Source of the DNA: Rhododendron vialii
Lineage: Eukaryota; Streptophyta; Magnoliopsida; Ericales; Ericaceae
Length of the DNA stretch: 64,000 bases
Assembly (NCBI RefSeq): GCF_030253575.1
Contig: NC_080568.1
Span: 761,501-825,500 of the forward strand
Direction of reading: 5' to 3'
Part shown: piece after piece, positions 59,580 through 64,000 of the stretch
How positions within the stretch are numbered: the first letter of the stretch is position 1
Layout: every line of letters starts with the position of its first letter
Notes under the pieces: model-generated
What the model saw: the letters and a program-made list of their open reading frames with translations, nothing else
What the model was told of the DNA's origin: nothing
The model's database searches: none
Translations under genes and position numbers: made by a program

Positions 59580-61560
59580 TGTTTAGGCCCCGTGCTGCCG
59601 TGCACATCACGCCTATTCTGTACAAGTTCATTTTTTCTTACTGACGTGCCTTTTGAGTTTAGGATAGAATAATTATCTCATGAGGAATATTACATTATAA
59701 TGTCCTAACTCATGTATCATTGGTAATATTGTGGGACTCATTACTTTTTTTTAGTGATTTGATAAATTGACATTTGGCATTTGTTAAGTGGTGGAGCGGC
59801 TTGCAATTTTCCGAAGAATTTTTCAATAGTTGCACATGCCTTTGAATTACTCTCCTCTCATTTGAAACCCAACTTAGGGGGTGAGAATAGGGCCACATTT
59901 TACCTTATGTATTGGGCCGGAAAGAAGAAGGTATTATTGGGCCTTGAGAACAGACAACCCACGGCGACGATTGCATTCGACTAAATCGAGTCCCTATAGG
60001 GCCGGTACACACGATATGTATATGGCCTGGAATTTGTGAGTCCAACAAACCCATGGAGTGGCGGGTGTAAGGCCTGGTGATCGGACCGGATCCGGATAAA
60101 TCCAACCCGAATTGTGACAACTAGTAGGGCTCCACGTGAGTAAACAGTGGCACGGCTCGGTGATGTGGAGTTCAGCTACGAGCTCGGTGCATCATGCATG
60201 ATGTCATTCCTAGAGGGGGTAGGGCTGACATCATGGTTTTGTTCCTAGCACAAGATTATACGAAGCCCAAGTATGATTTCTCTATATAAGGTATAGAATC
60301 CGCAGAAATGTACGTCGTTATTATCTAACTATAGCTCTCTACATTTCCTTCCTTGAGTTAGGACTGACTTATGGCTGCATACGGCCGATCAGGCAGTAGT
60401 TGGTGGTATCTAGCTTGCAAAGGTGTCAAAGAGTAACCAGATAACACTCCCACTCCTTGTTATTTGTGGGGCTGTTAGTTTGATTGGATACTATTGTGGG
60501 TGACTATACATATTCAAGGTGAATACAATTCTGTATTTGGCTAAACAATTTTGGTTGCAAATAAACATCCAACGAATATATAATCTCACAAAGTGTGTAA
60601 CAAACAATGTGATTAGAGACGTAGTAGCATTAATTCAATCACTATTTATTTAATTATTACTTCACTACTGGTCTCATCGAACGAACTAGTCCGATAGTCT
60701 GATGTTTATTGTATTTGGGATTGAACAAGAGGTGACCCCACTTGCCCAGTTATTGATTTTAACTTTTATTCGACTCGTAATCAAATGCTATAAAACTAAT
60801 CTCATAATATGTGATCTCAATGGTGAACTTCTCCATCTACAATCCATCTATTTTTTCTACAATTCCCAGAAGTTAATCCCAAAATGAATGAAACATGCCC
60901 ACCGTGCAAATCTCGTAACACGATGGATCTGTTTAGGAATGCAAGAAGTGAATTCTCAATTTCTCTATATATGCTCCTCAGATCAGGTGGAATGTTTCGT
61001 TCATTCATGGCTGATTCTCCCCCACTTGTGTTACTGCTGATAGGTGTCGGTTTATTCTCCTCCTGCGGAGGGACCACATCTGTGGGTTGGTTTGGTCAGA
61101 AACAATATTGGGGTACAAAATCTGAGTTGTAGCCGTGGCCTGGTCAAAAAGAGTCCTGAGAATGGGTGGGGTGTCGGGGTCCATGCATCAAATTACTTAA
61201 ACCAAAGCGGCTGGCTGGGGCGGATCAAAAAAAAAAAAAGCGGCTGGCTGGGCTGCGCTGCATTTCATACAAAACATTACTCCTCCACTATTACTATGTG
61301 CTCTGTTTCTGGGTTTGTGTTGTGTTACAGCAGCGACAAAGATGCGGTCAAGCCCCAACCCATGCCCTACAACCCCATGCCCCATGTCAGTTTATGTTCC
61401 CACAAATACTACTCCGTAGAGTATACACTGCTACCCCATGAATCCAATTACAAACAGAGAGAGAGAGAGAGAGATACCTTTCCAATTCCATGCCATTCCA
61501 TTCTCTTGTTCTTGAATACAGTCTTTAACTTCTTTTTTTACTCATTTGACCATTTTTTTT
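59580..61560. other. Intergenic with LTR-like sequence, no gene
   Basis: Around 60040-60420 the sequence has a TATATAAG box (60283-60290) and downstream TTCCTTGAGTTAGGACTGACTT, resembling an LTR of a Ty3/gypsy-type element. No partner LTR or pol coding was seen. The open frame 60817-61077 on the minus strand might be a gag scrap but matches nothing I recognise. A (GA)10 tract lies at about 61455-61474. Confidence 0.4.
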
Positions 61561-61574
61561 TTCCCGAGAGAAAT

Positions 61575-61795
61575 TTATTTACGGCTTAGCCGTGAACAAA
61601 TTGTTTACAACAACAGCTAATCGCGATTGTTCAAACGTGTTCTAGAAGGTCTGGATTTTAATAAAACTTTTCCGGGAAAAAGTTTAACTCTTCTCCGGAA
61701 AAGTTTCATTAACATCTAGACCGTTTAAAGCACTTTTGAATAGTTGAGATTGACTCCGTAAACAACTATTCACAGCTCCACCGTTAAAAAGACTT
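61575..61795. mobile_element. Foldback MITE
   Basis: The two halves pair along most of their length: ACTTTTCCGGGAAAAAG with CTTCTCCGGAAAAGT, TCTAGAAGGTCTGGAT with ATCTAGACCG, and the outer GTGAACAAATTGTTTAC with GTAAACAACTATTCAC. It is about 220 bp. Ends and target duplication were not resolved. Confidence 0.65.
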
Positions 61796-62639
61796 TGTCT
61801 TTATTGTCATTATCAGAATATAGCCAAAGAACAAAAGTACAACTTTAATTAGTAGTCCCAACTATCCAATGCATCCGCTTTCGTAACTACTACTCACTTC
61901 TTGTCGAAATTCTTCAAAATCAATTTTACACAAAGAAATATCTTTGACAAACTTGTCTCATTGCAGCTGGTGCGCTTCATCTTTATGGCTTTATGCTAGT
62001 ACTGTTTAACTACAAAACCAGTGAACCAATATTGCTAAGAAATGATGAAATTGTTTTCTTTCTGGCAAGCCGGTTTTTAGCGAAGAGTTTGCGAATATAA
62101 ATTCCAATGAATGGTTTACACAACTCATGGTTTTGATACGCTTTTTAAACTAACGAAATAATTGAATATTTAGCTGACATTTATGTCTCTTGATCACGTA
62201 ATTTGATCGACATTTTGTTTAGCCTGATTTTTGAAAGGTTGGCCGAGGAGACCACCCATGTAAACTTGCATATTTATCGAAAATAATTAACTCGGCGCTC
62301 AATCGAACACAATTGGCATAACAAAAATACAGTCTAAATCAAGTTGTTATTATTATTTTTTTTTTTTGATAACTAGATGTCCGGGACAACTTACGTGCAC
62401 CTCGACTAATTCCAGAGCCCTGAAGTTAACGACAAGTAAGCCCCCAGTGGCCCCAATGTTTGGCTTCCGTGAAAATGAAACCTATGAACTCATGGAGGAA
62501 CAGTTATTGCTTTCCAATCAATTTATGACCTTTCCAGATGAATGGCATGAATGCTTGAATTGAATGATACAAGTAGAACCACAATACGCTCACAGCGGAA
62601 AACTGCGCAGTGAAGTTGAGGAGAAGTGATAAATTTTTG
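61796..62639. other. Intergenic, nothing recognised
   Basis: AT-rich sequence with no supported gene or repeat. Confidence 0.45.
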
Positions 62640-63150
62640 GGTGTCAGGTCAGTACCGCATGGTCGTGCTCACGTGGTACCCGAGTAGTTCATTTAGGCCA
62701 TCCAAAAAAAAATGTGTTAGACGGCTCAGATTGAAACTCTTTCTCTCTCTCTCCTCTCACCCCACCACTCTCTCTCCAAATCTGAGTCATCCAAAACCGA
62801 AATAGATGGCCCGGATGGCCCCCAAAAATTTATCGAAGCTGAGATACCAATCCGAAGAGAAGCCAAATTCAAAGTATATGGCCATGTTATTTAATGAGTT
62901 AAGGTGCAAATAGATTGGGACAAAAGGACCCTTATCTTATCTCTCACATCACAGAAAATTTTTCATTGCTGCGCATCTGAACCGTCCATTACGTGTTTGA
63001 ACGAGTCAGATTTGGAGAGAGAAAGTGTTGGATGAGAGGAGAGAGAGAGTTTCAATCCAAGAAATCTAAAAATGTATCGAACGGCTCGGATGCGCCTAGC
63101 GGATATCACGTAGGATATACCCACTCAATACTGAAAAATGACTCATCACA
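62640..63150. mobile_element. Foldback element with CT-bearing arms
   Basis: The arm CGGCTCAGATTGAAACTC, CT tract, TCTCCAAATCTGAGTCATCC (62720-62806) recurs inverted at 62995-63060. A GGATATCACGTAGG block at the right end matches the direct copy at 33040-33250. Non-coding. Confidence 0.65.
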
Positions 63151-63414
63151 TCACATATGTTTGACAGGAGAGTACTGTGTGTGTGTGGTGTGTTCAAGCC
63201 TTTTGTTCTCATCCCAATACCATGTGTATCTATCCAGCTATGTCCATTTCAGCCCAAAAGGTGGGCTGTCTATTGTGTGATAGCAACGGGGTTCCTTGAG
63301 ATAAAGACCTAGAACCCTCTTTAAGAAAAATGGTCATTGTGGCGATGGAAAATGGCAAGTTGAAAGGAGGTTGTAATTAATTTGCCCACAGGAACCTCTC
63401 CGCCTCTCCGGATA

Positions 63415-63600
63415 GTAGACCCCGTTCGTTTTGGAATTTTGGATTTGAATTTGAATTTGTAAGTAATAGTATATAGAGAAATAGAGTAATGATTGAAAAT
63501 ATAGGTAATAATTAGAGAGAGATAGAGAGTAAAAAGAAGGTAATAATTGGAGAAAAATAGGATAATAATTAGAATCCAAAACTCTTAAAATAGGATAATG
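63415..63600. mobile_element. Partial MITE of the CATTACC family
   Basis: CCCCGTTCGTTTTGGAATTT start and a body of TAATGATTGAAAA and GGTAATAATTAGAGAGAGA words resemble, inverted, the bodies at 31655-31853 and 38297-38541. Only one terminal end was recognised. Confidence 0.4.
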
Positions 63601-64000
63601 ATTACTGGGTGTGATTTTCTTGTGAGGCTCCTGCCTTGTGATAAAAAAAAAAAATTAAAATCAAACGCCATGCCCTATCATGCTGGGTTTTCCTTTGACA
63701 CATTACAATGCCCACCCTCTTGGAACATATCCAACATGAGATGTCAAAATTGAGGTGACATTTCCGATGGTTACTTTTGGCATAAATGGATAATCCAACA
63801 GATATGTTTTTATTCATGTCAAAGCTGAGGTGATTTTGACATCTCCTACTCCCATGCCAATTTTGACATCTAGCTATCTCTCCGCATGCTAATTTTCAAA
63901 AACTTACCGTTGAAGTTAAAAAAGGAATTCTTCCGTTTGAGTTTTTTTTTCCCCCAAGTTTAAGTTGTATTTTTTTGACATGAGGATTGGAGAGGAAGAG
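63601..64000. other. Window end, no gene recognised
   Basis: AT-rich sequence with an A-run at about 63643. Nothing else can be supported. Confidence 0.45.

Noticed and set aside
60817-61077. 86-residue minus-strand frame as a possible gag fragment
   Set aside because: No zinc knuckle or other motif, and no paired LTRs nearby.
1-64000. CRISPR arrays, bacterial operons or defence systems
   Set aside because: The window is plant nuclear DNA. Tandem repeats seen have two or three units without regular spacers.

Overview
This is a plant nuclear genome window, almost certainly from a eudicot. It holds intron-rich genes with canonical GT-AG introns, plant-only gene families (plastid import, an R2R3-MYB with the 130-nt second exon, a short PPR protein), many (GA/CT)n microsatellites, and dense small transposons (Stowaway, PIF/Harbinger-like, hAT-like MITEs and a TRIM). 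A woody eudicot would fit; the species cannot be fixed from sequence alone. Nothing bacterial, viral or CRISPR-like was seen.

Seven protein-coding genes were reconstructed exon by exon with reading phase kept across every junction. In order they are: TIC40, a chloroplast inner-envelope co-chaperone (minus, 2386-14821, 14 exons); a plastid-type GNAT acetyltransferase (minus, 17161-22138, 4 exons); a short PPR protein like Arabidopsis At4g18975 (plus, 27111-29969, 7 exons); an R2R3-MYB factor (minus, 30912-32593, 3 exons); MLH1, a DNA mismatch-repair protein (minus, 34469-47401, 16 exons); an RNF170-like RING/DUF1232 E3 ligase (minus, 49010-53334, 5 exons); and MIC10, a MICOS cristae-junction subunit (minus, 54858-58026, 3 exons, the last coding only 4 residues plus stop). 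Six of the seven are on the minus strand. The PPR gene converges on the MYB gene. The genes do not form a pathway, although TIC40, GNAT and PPR all look plastid-directed.

The space between genes and inside introns is largely transposon debris. The clearest items are a complete 321-bp TRIM retrotransposon (4146-4466) with LTRs, tRNA-iMet primer site, polypurine tract and 5-bp target duplication; two TA-flanked Stowaway MITEs and a third probable one; a PIF/Harbinger-like MITE with a TTA duplication (23950-24508); a 377-bp hAT-like foldback (26257-26633); and several foldbacks. Regions 1-2385, 22139-27050 and 58100-64000 hold no gene that I can support.

No previously undescribed system was found. 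The most useful second looks are the TRIM, a GC-AG intron in the PPR gene, a near-perfect hairpin just past the MIC10 stop codon, pyrimidine-strand microsatellites abutting splice donors, an E2F-like site beside a G-run upstream of MLH1, and an in-frame stop-free intron in the RING gene.
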